Below, one piece after another: positions 47,201 to 58,761 of a stretch of 64,000 bases of DNA. Below the pieces are notes generated by a model. It was given only the letters and a program-made list of their open reading frames with translations. It was not told the origin of the DNA and did not search any database. The stretch spans positions 7,192,001 through 7,256,000 of the forward strand of contig OY540812.1 in NCBI GenBank assembly GCA_961205875.1, written 5' to 3'. Position 1 is the first letter of the stretch. Each line of letters opens with the position of its first letter. This DNA comes from Sialis fuliginosa (lineage: Eukaryota > Arthropoda > Insecta > Megaloptera > Sialidae). The translations under genes and the position numbers were made by a program.

Positions 47201-48500
47201 AATATTTCATTACTCAACTGCGTAAATTGTTTGGACTATTTCGTTAAAAATTCTTTAAAAATATGTACTATGAGCTTCAAAGTCGTCTGCCACCCTAAAG
47301 GTCAGAATCGCTTACAACAGATTCGAAAATATTAGGACAAACATCACCTGTTTCTAGGGCGAAGCATATATAGTTATACATCATTTTAAATAAAAACACA
47401 AATATGCTTCCATTGCATTCATTAATTTTATATCAAAGGACATAGATTGAAATTTTCAGGATCTTAATATTTTTATAGTAACAACATATCCTGAAAATTT
47501 CAATCCAATATCTTTCGGGGGTAATTTTCATATGCTTATCCTCCTATGCCCTTTAACATATTTAAATACTAAAATTCGGAATATCAAATATTTACTGCCA
47601 CAAAATTTACATATACAATTTTCAATAGATTACATAATAATTTAATCGCACAAATATATATGAGTACTATAAACGAAGAGTACTTCTTTATCTAGCAAAT
47701 AAGTTTCAAAATATCTGTCTTTGTTTGGTACATAGAAAATGATTTAAATATTAATAATAATCAAATTATTAAGTTCGTGATAAGCGAATTTCAATGAAAA
47801 CCACTTCTGCATGCAACTGTACGTATAAAATTGTACTAAATACTATCCACTTATGTACATTGTACTAATACATATTTTAAACTGCAAGTACCTAAATTTA
47901 TTGTCAATACAATTTGGAACAAAATTTAAAACAAAACAAAGAACATAAAACATATTGCATGAATAGCATCCAATTTAGATCTACAAAACGTTACAATGCA
48001 TTTGGACATTTGCGATTTAACTAAATGGGAGCTTTATGAGCTCTACTACATAGATACAAAATTTATATAAAATGTGTGCAACTGAGTTTACAGCAAAATA
48101 TGTGTGTAATAACTCCATGTGAATGTAATGGATATAATCACAAAATACAAATGTAGGGGAACGAGATTTTTAGAGCGGTGTCATTAAATTGTGATGATTG
48201 TGGCATTTATTTTATTTGAATACACGGTCAAGTTTTGTACAGTTTGTGTTTATGTTTTTGTTTTGTATTTGTATAAAAATGTATACACGTAATTATTACA
48301 TGAATGTTAAAATACGAGTATTTTTGTTTATTTAAATATTGTTTGTAGCACAATACCTATTTATTTTTTCCTTTGCTTTTTGTTATTGGAATTACATTTT
48401 TTAGATAAAAAAAAACTTTCTATAAAAAATCATAATTTCGTACATACGCCGGTTGTTCAGTAAGTATGGCAACACCTAAATTGTTTCTAAAAAGAATTTT
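44247..48500. other. Unique DNA with GC-richer patches at 44790-45010 and 46240-46560
   Basis: No gene is recognised over ~4.2 kb. The two patches stand out by composition and lack repeat signatures; the second contains CACGTG, CTCGCGAGC and GGGGCGCGCATAATCAC. One clean hairpin is listed separately at 47445-47505. The rest is AT-rich. Confidence 0.35.
47445..47505. repeat. Hairpin with 18-base perfect arms
   Basis: GATTGAAATTTTCAGGAT (47445-47462) and ATCCTGAAAATTTCAATC (47488-47505) are exact reverse complements around a 25-base AT loop. This is a likely MITE relic or small foldback. Confidence 0.75.
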
Positions 48501-48502
48501 AA

Positions 48503-48810
48503 AATAAAACGGCCAAGTACGTGTTGGGCACGCACATGATAGAGTTTCGTAGTCATTCTCACTATGATTTATAAAAAAAAGTTATTTCAAATTATTTCAT
48601 AAAGTATTTTTATTACAATATTCATTATAAAATTCGTTGAAAGCACTTATTAAAAGCTACATTCTGAATTTTTTTCAGATTTTTTGAATCGATAGTTTAG
48701 AAATTAGAGGGGGGGCTTTAATAATGACTTTGAAAAGAAAATACATCGTGACTGAAGGGTTAAAATTGAAAGGTACTAATATTTTTTTTTGCATTTTACG
48801 AGACCTATCT
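48503..48810 (+). repeat. Dispersed repeat with ACGGCCAAGTACGTGTTGGG end
   Basis: AAACGGCCAAGTACGTGTTG then GGCACGCACATGATAGAGTTTC resembles the widespread ACGGCCAAGTGCGAGTCGGACTCG repeat of Lepidoptera (from memory). The body matches 43.6-43.96 kb (TTTTTTGAATCGATAGTTTA, AGAAATTAGAGGGGGG, GACTGAAGGGTTAAAATTGA). It is followed at once by a HINE fragment. Confidence 0.55.
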
Positions 48811-49172
48811 AAAATATTCTATAAAATTTTCACGTAACATGTGTCGTTCTTGAGATATCTTGAAAAAATAAATATTTTGGGATGACACTCTCCCCCTTAC
48901 ACACGATTTTGAAATGGAACCGTCCTCAAGCCAGACCCAACCATTCGACCAAGTTTCAACAATATCGGTTCAGTGGTTAATGAGTTATGCGTGTGACAAG
49001 GATTCAGGTGACAGACGGACGGACAGACAGACAGACAGACACGAAACGAAAAATGTTTATCTTGACGTGAAACGGAAAGATCAATTTAAAATTTTGAAAT
49101 CGGAGAACATTTTTTTATCTCAATCTGAAACGATCACAAAGCTTCTCGTATCTTTGATATTGCGAGAAGCAA
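48811..49172 (-). mobile_element. HINE/Helentron-like element, copy 6 (truncated)
   Basis: It runs from AAAATATTCTATAAAATTTT through CACGTAACATGTGTCGTTCT, GTCCTCAAGCCAGACCCAAC, GACA/GACG repeats and GATCACAAAGCTTCTCGTAT to TTGCGAGAAGC. The AGTAAATGCACAGTGC side is absent. The 87-codon plus frame 48914-49177 is a repeat shadow that resembles the frame in copy 1. Confidence 0.8.
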
Positions 49173-50558
49173 AATAATATGATTAAAAGAAATGAAAATA
49201 TACTATAGTGAAAGAGTAAAATTATACGATGCATATATAAAGTCTTCTAGATGTCAAAAATGTAGATTGTATCAACTACTATAATTTCTTATTAATATTA
49301 TATTTCAAGTGAAATTCAGCGAAGGACTTATCTTACAAAATATCAATCCAATAATCCATGCTCTATAACCTAATGACACATAAATAATGCACATGAACAG
49401 GCATTACTTATCCTGATAAAACTAAATAAGGTAATCCTAGATTAAGGCCAGGGCCGTAGTCCTAAAAAATATTTACTTAATAGATCGTTCGCGTTGTGAT
49501 GGATATAAGTATTTTAGACAAATAAAACAAAATATGGGATTGTTAATATTTACATATATTATTGTCAAAGGGCGGAGGGAAGTAACTCCTAGAAACTTGA
49601 CTGGTGTGTTTTTAATCATTCTTAGGAGAGACTAAATCGGTCAACCAAAGATAAATAATCTATTTCTTCCTAAAAAAAAAAACGTTGAAATATTTTATTC
49701 AAATTATTTTATAAAGCTCAGCATTTAATTGATTAGTGATTATTTAAAAACAATTTTTTATTGCGTTATTAGGTAATAAGGAAACCCTGATTAACGACGT
49801 TTCTGTTAATGAAAAAAACGTTCTATAACTGAAATTCGATTACTTCAAAAAAGAAATAAACGACGAAACACGAGATCTATAAAAATAAGTAATAAAGCTC
49901 GCAATATTAACAGTTCAACAGTTGGCTAATATGAAGTAGGAGCTGGTGGTTTTATAGTTTGTATTACATTTATTAAAAGTTATCTAGATATGTTTGGTAT
50001 TCCACTTTTTCAAGTTGAGTATATATACGTTCAAAATAAATTTTCTCCTTAAATATAAAATACTTTTTATATATTCTTCCTATAGGTATTAGGCTAATGT
50101 AAATAATTTATTAGAGAGTGTACTAATTAATTAGTTTATTTATAATTGAGTTTTCACGATAGAGTTGAAATAATTTAATTACATAAACAAGACCACGAAA
50201 AGGTTCTAATTCAAATGGAAAGAACTTGGTTGTTTGTTGGATTTTGGTTTATAAACTGATTTGAATGTAATTATTAATTACCTACATATTTTTTTATACA
50301 AAATTCACAAACCCATACAGAAAATAATTAATATAATGGATATACATTATAAAAATTGTATACATTGTTAAATACCTGTCCACTATATACAATTAGAGAA
50401 TGTATTAACTCTTAAAAAAAATTAATTAATTTGTATTATGCATTTTATTTTGACTTTTTATATTTATCCACATGTATATCTATCTACGGATTAATTTAAT
50501 CGTGATTAGCAAAAAAGTTAGTTAATTAAATATAATAAAAAAAATTAAGAAAAAATAA
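49173..50558. other. Unique AT-rich DNA
   Basis: No gene is recognised. GCCAGGGCCGTAGTCC at about 49448 resembles a hAT end, but no partner was found. Confidence 0.35.
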
Positions 50559-50942
50559 AACCGACTTCAAAAAAAGCCCTTATAATACTGAAAAGTATAT
50601 GATAATTAAATTTACACTTTTTGAACTCGGTTTTATTTTTTCTTTCTAAAAAAGTTTTTTATTGGCTTGGTACCGACTTCAAAAACTATTAAATTTAATT
50701 ATTATATACTTTTCAGTATTATTAGGGTTTCTTTTAGTCAGTTACATTTTTTTCAAAAAAAGTTTTTATTTTTCCCTTTCGAGTAGTGTATCATTAAAAT
50801 CCATGGTCACATTCTGATGAAATTAATATGAGATCATCTCGGGTATATATTCTTTTAAACAAACAAAAAACATCCAAATCGGTGTATATTTGTCGGAGTT
50901 ATGCCCGAACATACATAAAATATCCTTTTTTGAAGTCGGTTA
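50559..50942. mobile_element. Inverted-repeat element with AACCGACTTCAAAAAA ends
   Basis: AACCGACTTCAAAAAAAG at the left pairs with CTTTTTTGAAGTCGGTT at the right. A further pair lies in the left half: ATACTGAAAAGTATATGATA with TATACTTTTCAGTATTAT, and an extra ACCGACTTCAAAAAC at 50672. This end is a common insect (lepidopteran) repeat by recollection. No coding frame is visible. Confidence 0.75.
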
Positions 50943-51881
50943 AAAATTGATAAATACTAAAACTTAGATTAATAAAAAATTAAGATACAAAAAAAATTCT
51001 ACAAGCAACTGTTTTCTATTTAATAGACGTTTTGAAATAGCCTTTCCAAAATGATAAAGAACCCGCCGTTATTTCGCAGGACAAAACACTCGTTAACATT
51101 AATTTTCTCTAATCCATTAAACTGCAGTCCGTATTTTTTACGTTACGTTAATTTATTATTTGAATAAATCAACAGCACATTTTGTAATTCACTTAAAACA
51201 AAAACCTGACGTTTATAAATGTTTATAAATATATGTGCAAACTTTTGAATATAAAATAGTTCATAAAAAATATATAAGAATATCAGGCCACAAATTAACT
51301 AAACTTTGAAATTTGATAACGTGTTATTAGAATCAATGTATTAGTTATAGAAGAATTTTAATAAATATCAATAATCTATTCAGATGAACTACTATTCATT
51401 TCATAAAATTTTATTAAAAAAATTTAATTCGATATTTTATTAGGCTTTTGTATATTCTTGAAATATTTAGTTTTTCAAAAATTTCGATTAAAATTTCTCC
51501 TTCTTCTATACTCATTTAATGTCACATAAAAACCACGTGTATCCAAATAATTGGCAATGGCTAGAATTTAAGGAAGCAAAATTCTGAAATAGGAGATATT
51601 ATATCTTCGTAAGAGAATATCTCTATATATGTATATAAATTAATGTTCGTTTGTATGTGGCTTATAGATTCGAGACTTACTGAACCGATTTCAATGCGGT
51701 TTTCACCAAAGGTATCATAGCTAGGTATTAATATTTTATGAAAACTAAAAAAATCTTTATCAAGTCGTGTTTTGTTTCCATGATGTAATAGCATACAACT
51801 TTCATTTAGATTTAAGTATATAAAAACATAGTGGGAATGGAATACAGAATTATACTATAAAAGTTGACTTTTCTTATACAA
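50943..51881. other. Mostly unique AT-rich DNA
   Basis: Around 51590-51760 there is a repeat-like stretch (TAATGTTCGTTTGTATGTGG, ACTGAACCGATTTCAATGCG) of the kind found at TE ends, but no boundaries can be set. The 77-codon minus frame 51561-51794 overlies it. Confidence 0.35.
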
Positions 51882-52136
51882 AATTAAATGTTCTACAAAA
51901 AATATTGTATATATTTTTTACGTAACGTAACAATTTTGAGATATTCCCACACCCCTTTCACATGATTTTGATGATTTTTATATAGAACCATTTTAATGAA
52001 CCCAAGTTTAATTACGTGCACGGAAAAAAGTTTTTGTTTTGATTTGAAACGAAAAGATCAAGTGGAAGTTTTGAAATCGAAGAACATTTTTTTTAGTTTC
52101 ATAAATGGTCACATATCATCGATGTAGCGAGGAAGT
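51882..52136 (-). mobile_element. HINE/Helentron-like element, copy 7 (old, diverged)
   Basis: AAATTAAATGTTCTACAAAA, ATTTTTTACGTAACGTAACA, TTTTGAGATATTCCCACACC, GAAACGAAAAGATCAAGTGG and CATCGATGTAGCGAGGAAGT align to the family with many differences. It is likely one of the oldest copies in the window. Confidence 0.65.
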
Positions 52137-52905
52137 AAAATACTATTTTTATAAAAATACGATTCAAAACTTTTTATATTTTTGCGGTATACATAGACCG
52201 ACCACATGTAACAACAATGTACAGCGTAAAATTTTGTAATAAAGCTAACTAAATAGACATCATTGCGAAGATATGGATGGAGCTCATATGTAATTCATTC
52301 TTTCAGAATATCTCAATAGCGCTGGATGGTTTTCGGACTTATCGACATGAATAAAATATGACCGGTGTGTACTTCACCGTTTTACGACAAAAATTTTACG
52401 GACCGCTGGTTTTATAGCGGTCACAGCCGTTTGGGTCCACTCGTTCAACAAAATCATATATTTACTTGAAAGTGGCGGAGATGCATTTTTTAAATATGTG
52501 TAGGAACAAGAGACCTTTCTGTGATATGAATGCTGTGTTTATTTCATTGTTTTATATTATTTAGAATACAGGATGAAAGGAACAAATTCATTTAAAATTC
52601 AGGTAATTATTTTGTGGAAAAACGCTCGGACAGGTGGATTAGTATTTTTAGTTGCGGATTTTTTGACATAAGAAAATTGTATACAGGGTGTCTCAAGAAG
52701 AACATATGCAGTCATCATTGATTAATGGAACATTCTGTAATTATGCCATTTTTGAATTGTACGGTAAATTCTGTATATCTGGGGTTCGGGTTGTAAATAA
52801 ATATTTTAAGTTAAAGTTATGATTTTTATTTGTAATTTAATGCTTGCTTCACATTTTTTTTGTATATTTGATCTATAGATAGAAAATTAAGTTGAATATA
52901 TAATA
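52137..52905. other. Unique DNA with isolated mariner-like ends
   Basis: TACAGGATGAAAGGAAC (about 52569) and TACAGGGTGTCTCAAGAAGA (52682) resemble mariner-MITE termini but do not pair convincingly. A GC-richer stretch at 52340-52450 has no recognised content. Confidence 0.35.
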
Positions 52906-53190
52906 TTGCTTCATCGCATTATCGAAGATACGAGAAGCTTTTTGATCGTTTTAAAAAAATTGTTCTTCGATTTCAAAATTTTAAATTGATCGTTCCGTGT
53001 CTGTCTGTCTGTCTGTCCCCTGAATCCTTGTCACATGCATAACTCATGAACCACTGAACCAATACTAATGCAACTTGGTTGATTGGATCTGGCTTGAGGA
53101 CGGTCCCATTTAAAAATCATCAAAAAGCATCCAATTTCCTATAATATAGGTCAACAACGTTTGTTGTAAAATATTCCCTTACAAAGATTA
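52906..53190 (+). mobile_element. HINE/Helentron-like element, copy 8 (truncated)
   Basis: It starts TTGCTTCATCGCATTATCGA, has AGATACGAGAAGCTTTTTGA, the GTCT run and CTTGTCACATGCATAACTCA, then jumps to CAACGTTTGTTGTAAAATAT and TCCCTTACAAAGATTA. The second half, with its CGAGGAAGC terminus, is missing. Confidence 0.78.
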
Positions 53191-53583
53191 AAATTTTTTT
53201 TATTGATATTTAGAGATATAAAAACTTTTAATTAATAATAAAAAATGATTTTTTTTAAATATCTAAATGACATAAAACTTATTTGTATTTATTATTATTC
53301 GGCGCCACTGAAATTGAATACATTGAATCGTCGATGAAGTTTCGGTATTGTCTTTGCCGGTCAGACTTAAAATTTATATGACCTGCAGAATACGTGAAGG
53401 GTTTCCAAAAACTGAAACTGAAATAAATAATGGAATTTTTTATTATCTTCCAGAATGTTCAGGATTATAAAATGATTTCTTGCACAGTAAAAACAGCAAT
53501 AAAGTTCAAATTACATTGTTTTTTGAAGATAAATACAATGCGGAAAAAATACACTTTTAAAAAATTAGTTAATTTATGTATTA

Positions 53584-53640
53584 CTAGCGGCCCACCCGCG
53601 GATTCATCCGCGTTGTTTTCATTTTTATGAACATTTATAT
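53584..53640 (-). mobile_element. Helitron 3' terminus of a second family
   Basis: On the minus strand the sequence CGCGGATGAATCCGCG (53597-53612) forms a perfect 7-bp stem and is followed by 9 bases and CTAG at 53584. The next base on the plus-strand side is A. This is a classic Helitron 3' end, unlike the 6-kb family in sequence. The element extends towards higher coordinates; its TC start was not found. The overlapping 91- and 66-codon frames (53465-53740, 53430-53630) are not credible. Confidence 0.7.
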
Positions 53641-54436
53641 AGTTTATTAAATCTAATACTATTCGAATGAAATTAATCTCTATTATATGTATATTATCAA
53701 AATAAAAAATATTTAATACATTAATACCCTTTTCTTCCACTGTTGAATTTTGTGCGTTGATGAGTCAATCACCCAAGACTCATTCCTTATAGATTTTAAA
53801 CTGAATAAGATTTCAGTTTATTATATTGGCACAGGTATATATTTATTTAATGTCAAATAATTAGCAATTTAAATTAATTTAGTATTTGAATAATATTTAA
53901 ATCAAATATAAATTACCAACATAAATTTATACAAATTTCAACAACCCAGACGTAGCAATTTAGTTTCATTATAATAAATAAGTGAGAATGTAGAATAGGG
54001 AGCACACATAAAAATAAATAAACCTCATTTTCACAAAAAGAAAAGCGCTGAAAATTATATCATGAATATGTTTCTCCAGAACGGTAAAAGAAATTCACTT
54101 TGCAAGTAAATTATTCAACTTTATTTATGCATAAATGATATTGTGTTTCGTTGGAACTGTTTTGAAATGCTAACAAAAATAAAGTTTAAATTGTGTATAT
54201 GTATACAATGGCAGTCTATGTGTGGGGGCAACCTGTGCATACAAATCTAGAAAAATTCAATTCAAAAGGTGTATAAATTTCAAGTTTAGTACTTATTTTT
54301 GTACATTTATTTATACAGCTTTTCTCCACATGAAGACATTATTTTGTCATTTTTGTTAGATAATTTAAGAAAGATGATTTTTTTCTAAGTTTTGTTTCTT
54401 CTTCTTCTTTTGACATTCTTTTTATAATAATACAAT
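53641..54436. other. AT-rich DNA, probably including the body of the preceding Helitron
   Basis: No further termini or genes can be identified. Confidence 0.3.
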
Positions 54437-55046
54437 AAATGGCTGATTCTCAAAAAAAAATCTAAATTGTTGTCCTTTCTGATTTCTATAAAACGAGATC
54501 GAAAATTAAAGTTAAGGAGATTCTCTTACGAAACTACATCACTAGGTGTACCAAATTGTTTATTAATTTTATTTCAGTTATTATAAATTGTAAAAATATA
54601 TTAAAATTTATACCTCAAAAATCATTCCCTCACTGTGTCCCAACCACCAAATTTAAATACATTTCTAATTTGTTTCGAAAAGTTTTCTAGAATGTGTTTA
54701 ATAACTTATTATTTATTCATTTATAACAATATTCTCTATTTAAAAATGTACAACAGTAAGTAAAACACAAACAGAAAAAAAAACAGAAAATAAATTTACA
54801 AGTATGTCCTTAAAAAACGAATCATTCCCTCACAATTTCTGTAACAGTGAAATTAGACCGTAATTGTAAATCTATCTGAACGCAGTGTTATTGTTTTTAT
54901 AATGTGGCAATACTGACATTAAAAAATAAATATGGCGAAAGGGCTGAGTGTTGAAGTGTATTGTTGAAATTGTTTTAAAGTATTATTATCCAAATTTACA
55001 TTTTCGCTCGTCATTCCCTCACTAATACACTAAGCTATCATATCCT

Positions 55047-55732
55047 CAGGGCCGGCCGAACGGCCAGGCGACCCAGGCGACAGCCTGGGGCGCTAATTTC
55101 GTGGGGGCGCCAATTATTTTAAACTTTTTTTCTATGTTCTGTTCTAGGGCGCCAAATTTAAGCTATATATATTTTTTGAATAATAGTTTTGATTTTTTCT
55201 GCAAAATAATTCATTTTACTTAATAAAATGCTTAATATCAAAAATAAATTATTTATTAAACATTTTTTTACAAAACTTGAAAAGCACAGTGCCAAATCTG
55301 TGGGTGGCTTTGCTAATTCTTGTAACAATTCCGGTTAGTGTAGCTAGTGGTGAAAGAAGTTTTAGTAAATTAAAATAATTCATAAAAACTTATTTGCAAT
55401 CGGCTATGATAGAAGATAGGTTGAATAATTTGGCTATTCTTTCAATTGAAAATAAGGTTGTAGCAAACCTCAATTTTGAGACAGCAATCGATAATTTTGC
55501 AGAGATGAAAGCCAGGAAGAAATCTTTTATATAATTTTAGTTATATTATATATTATTTATCAATTATATGTTATATTATATTATTATATTACACTAATGA
55601 ATTAATAACAAGATAATTTTCTCACGCTTTTTTTTTTTTGTGCGGATAATTTTTAATGATCGTCACTGTGGCGGTGGAAAGGGGGGGGGGCGTCAAAAGA
55701 AATCTCGCCTGGGGCGCCAGAATCGCAAAGGC
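55047..55732 (+). mobile_element. hAT deletion derivative 1 (left unit, right end clipped)
   Basis: It begins CAGGGCCGGCCGAACGGCCA and ends AGAATCGCAAAGGC, lacking the last 8 bases (CGGCTCTG) present in unit 2. It contains a dead hAT C-terminal domain. It differs from unit 2 at only a few places: one G/T near 55502, T-run length and the G-rich tract at about 55675-55690. Confidence 0.88.
55292..55534 (+). pseudogene. hAT transposase C-terminal dimerisation domain remnant (copy 1)
   Basis: The frame reads PNLWVALLILVTIPVSVASG, then ERSFSKLK, a stop (55376-55378), then FIKTYLQSAMIEDRLNNLAI and LSIE. P.LW......L..P...AS.ERSFS.LK...K..LRS.M...RL..LA.L.IE is the hATC (Dimer_Tnp_hAT) signature. 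That domain mediates dimerisation of hAT transposases, which are ~500-700 residues. Only the last ~80 residues survive. The frame ends at the natural terminus KKSFI followed by a stop. The BED finger and catalytic core are absent. The same internal stop is in copy 2, so it predates duplication. Confidence 0.9.
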
Positions 55733-55797
55733 TAAAAAATATTGTACATTTTTGCTAATAGATACCTCTGAAAACATTGTTCACGAATGTTAACAAG

Positions 55798-55814
55798 ATG
55801 CAATTAAGGGTTAA
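55798..55814. repeat. Left 17-base inverted flank of the satellite (piggyBac-like end)
   Basis: ATGCAATTAAGGGTTAA is the exact reverse complement of 58745-58761. GGG followed by TTAA looks like the right end of a piggyBac-type element lying to the left. TTAA is also the native sequence at this point of each monomer (ATCTTTAAGAGC). Confidence 0.8.
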
Positions 55815-58746
55815 GAGCATCACGCACTTAAAGACCTTCGCGTGCTACTTCCCTTTTTAAAAACAAGTTAAAACTAAAAAAACAAATAAAAACTCATACG
55901 CTAACAAAGAAGTAAATTGAATAGTTAATATCTCAGCTTGGTGCGATCGAGGAGACTCCAGTTTTTTTTAAAATGTAGCTTACACTATTATCTTTAAGAG
56001 CATCACGCACTTAAAGACCTTCGCGTGCTCCTTCCCTTTTTAAAAACAAGTTAAAACTAAAAAAAAACAAATTAAAACTCATACGCTAACAAAGAAGTAA
56101 ATTGAATAGTTAATATCTCAGCTTGGCGCGATCGAAGAGACTCCAGTTTTTTTTTAAAATGTAGCTTACACTATTATCTTTAAGAGCATCACGCACTTAA
56201 AGACCTTCGCGTGCTCCTTCCCTTTTTAAAAACAAGTTAAAACTAAAAAAACAAATTAAAACTCATACGCTAACAAAGAAGTAAATTGAATAGTTAATAT
56301 CTCAGCTTGGCGCGATCGAAGAGACTCCAGTTTTTTTTAAAATGTAGCTTACACTATTATCTTTAAGAGCATCACGCACTTAAAGACCTTCGCGTGCTCC
56401 TTCCCTTTTTAAAAACAAGTTAAAACTAAAAAAACAAATTAAAACTCATACGCTAACAAAGAAGTAAATTGAATAGTTAATATCTCAGCTTGGCGCGTTC
56501 GAAGAGACTCCAGTTTTTTTTTAAAATGTAGCTTACACTATTATCTTTAAGAGCATCACGCACTTAAAGACCTTCGCGTGCTCCTTCCCTTTTTAAAAAC
56601 AAGTTAAAACTAAAAAAACAAATTAAAACTCATACGCTAACAAAGAAGTAAATTGAATAGTTAATATCTCAGCTTGGCGCGATCGAAGAGACTCCAGTTT
56701 TTTTTTAAAATGTAGCTTACACTATTATCTTTAAGAGCATCACGCACTTAAAGACCTTCGCGTGCTCCTTCCCTTTTTAAAAACAAGTTAAAACTAAAAA
56801 AACAAATTAAAACTCATACGCTAACAAAGAAGTAAATTGAATAGTTAATATCTCAGCTTGGCGCGTTCGAAGAGACTCCAGTTTTTTTTTAAAATGTAGC
56901 TTACACTATTATCTTTAAGAGCATCACGCACTTAAAGACCTTCGCGTGCTCCTTCCCTTTTTAAAAACAAGTTAAAACTAAAAAAACAAATTAAAACTCA
57001 TACGCTAACAAAGAAGTAAATTGAATAGTTAATATCTCAGCTTGGCGCGATCGAAGAGACTCCAGTTTTTTTTTAAAATGTAGCTTACACTATTATCTTT
57101 AAGAGCATCACGCACTTAAAGACCTTCGCGTGCTCCTTCCCTTTTTAAAAACAAGTTAAAACTAAAAAAACAAATTAAAACTCATACGCTAACAAAGAAG
57201 TAAATTGAATAGTTAATATCTCAGCTTGGCGCGATCGAAGAGACTCCAGTTTTTTTTTAAAATGTAGCTTACACTATTATCTTTAAGAGCATCATGCACT
57301 TAAAGACCTTCGCGTGCTCCTTCCCTTTTTAAAAACAAGTTAAAACTAAAAAAACAAATTAAAACTCATACGCTAACAAAGAAGTAAATTGAATAGTTAA
57401 TATCTCAGCTTGGCGCGATCGAAGAGACTCCAGTTTTTTTTTTAAATGTAGCTTACACTATTATCTTTAAGAGCATCACGCACTTAAAGACCTTCGCGTG
57501 CTCCTTCCCTTTTTAAAAACAAGTTAAAACTAAAAAAACAAATTAAAACTCATACGCTAACAAAGAAGTAAATTGAATAGTTAATATCTCAGCTTGGCGC
57601 GATCGAAGAGACTCCAGTTTTTTTTAAAATGTAGCTTACACTATTATCTTTAAGAGCATCACGCACTTAAAGACCTTCGCGTGCTCCTTCCCTTTTTAAA
57701 AACAAGTTAAAACTAAAAAAACAAATTAAAACTCATACGCTAACAAAGAAGTAAATTGAATAGTTAATATCTCAGCTTGGCGCGATCGAAGAGACTCCAG
57801 TTTTTTTTAAAATGTAGCTTACACTATTATCTTTAAGAGCATCACGCACTTAAAGACCTTCGCGTGCTCCTTCCCTTTTTAAAAACAAGTTAAAACTAAA
57901 AAAACAAATTAAAACTCATACGCTAACAAAGAAGTAAATTGAATAGTTAATATCTCAGCTTGGCGCGTTCGAAGAGACTCCAGTTTTTTTTTAAAATGTA
58001 GCTTACACTATTATCTTTAAGAGCATCACGCACTTAAAGACCTTCGCGTGCTCCTTCCCTTTTTAAAAACAAGTTAAAACTAAAAAAACAAATTAAAACT
58101 CATACGCTAACAAAGAAGTAAATTGAATAGTTAATATCTCAGCTTGGCGCGTTCGAAGAGACTCCAGTTTTTTTTTAAAATGTAGCTTACACTATTATCT
58201 TTAAGAGCATCACGCACTTAAAGACCTTCGCGTGCTCCTTCCCTTTTTAAAAACAAGTTAAAACTAAAAAAACAAATTAAAACTCATACGCTAACAAAGA
58301 AGTAAATTGAATAGTTAATATCTCAGCTTGGCGCGATCGAAGAGACTCCAGTTTTTTTTTAAAATGTAGCTTACACTATTATCTTTAAGAGCATCACGCA
58401 CTTAAAGACCTTCGCGTGCTCCTTCCCTTTTTTAAAACAAGTTAAATCTAAAAAAACAAATTAAAACTCATACGCTAACAAAGAAGTAAATTGAATAGTT
58501 AATATCTCAGCTTGGCGCGATCGAAGAGACTTCAGTTTTTTTTTAAAATGTAGCTTACACTATTATCTTTAAGAGCATCACGCACTTAAAGACCTTCGCG
58601 TGCTCCTTCCCTTTTTAAAAACAAGTTAAAACTAAAAAAACAAATTAAAACTCATACGCTAACAAAGAAGTAAATTGAATAGTTAATATCTCAACTTGGC
58701 GCGATCGAGGAGACTTTTTTTAAATGTAGCTTACACTATTATCTTT
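55812..58746. repeat. Satellite array: 16 monomers of ~184 bp
   Basis: TAAGAGCATCACGCACTTAA recurs at 55812, 55995, 56181, 56364, 56548, 56732, 56916, 57100, 57284 (one substitution), 57468, 57651, 57834, 58018, 58202, 58386 and 58570. This gives unit lengths of 183-186, with the last 176. Each unit contains AAAGACCTTCGCGTGCTCCT, AAAAACAAGTTAAAACTAAA, ACTCATACGCTAACAAAGAA, TTGAATAGTTAATATCTCAG and CTTGGCGCGATCGAAGAGAC plus a T-run of 7-10. Inner units are almost identical. The first and last carry private changes (GATCGAGG; GCTACTTCCC in the first; a shortened AGACTTTTTTTAAATG in the last), as expected when homogenisation is strongest in the middle. A GATCGAA/GTTCGAA variant marks units 4, 6, 12 and 13. 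Confidence 0.97.
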
Positions 58747-58761
58747 AACCCTTAATTGCAT
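58745..58761. repeat. Right 17-base inverted flank of the satellite (piggyBac-like end)
   Basis: TTAACCCTTAATTGCAT is the partner of 55798-55814. TTAA followed by CCC looks like the left end of a piggyBac-type element extending to the right. The TTAA falls at the same monomer phase as the left edge. Confidence 0.8.

Noticed and set aside
48914-49177. 87-codon frame, similar to one at 11266-11514, as a conserved small protein
   Set aside because: Both are readings of the same HINE repeat. Other copies break the frame, so the similarity is repeat ancestry rather than coding conservation.
49440-49465. GCCAGGGCCGTAGTCC as a hAT terminus
   Set aside because: No inverted partner or 8-bp duplication was found within several kb.
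55812-58746. Regularly spaced repeats as a CRISPR array
   Set aside because: The whole ~184-bp unit is repeated with no unique spacers, and the context is eukaryotic transposon DNA. It is a satellite.
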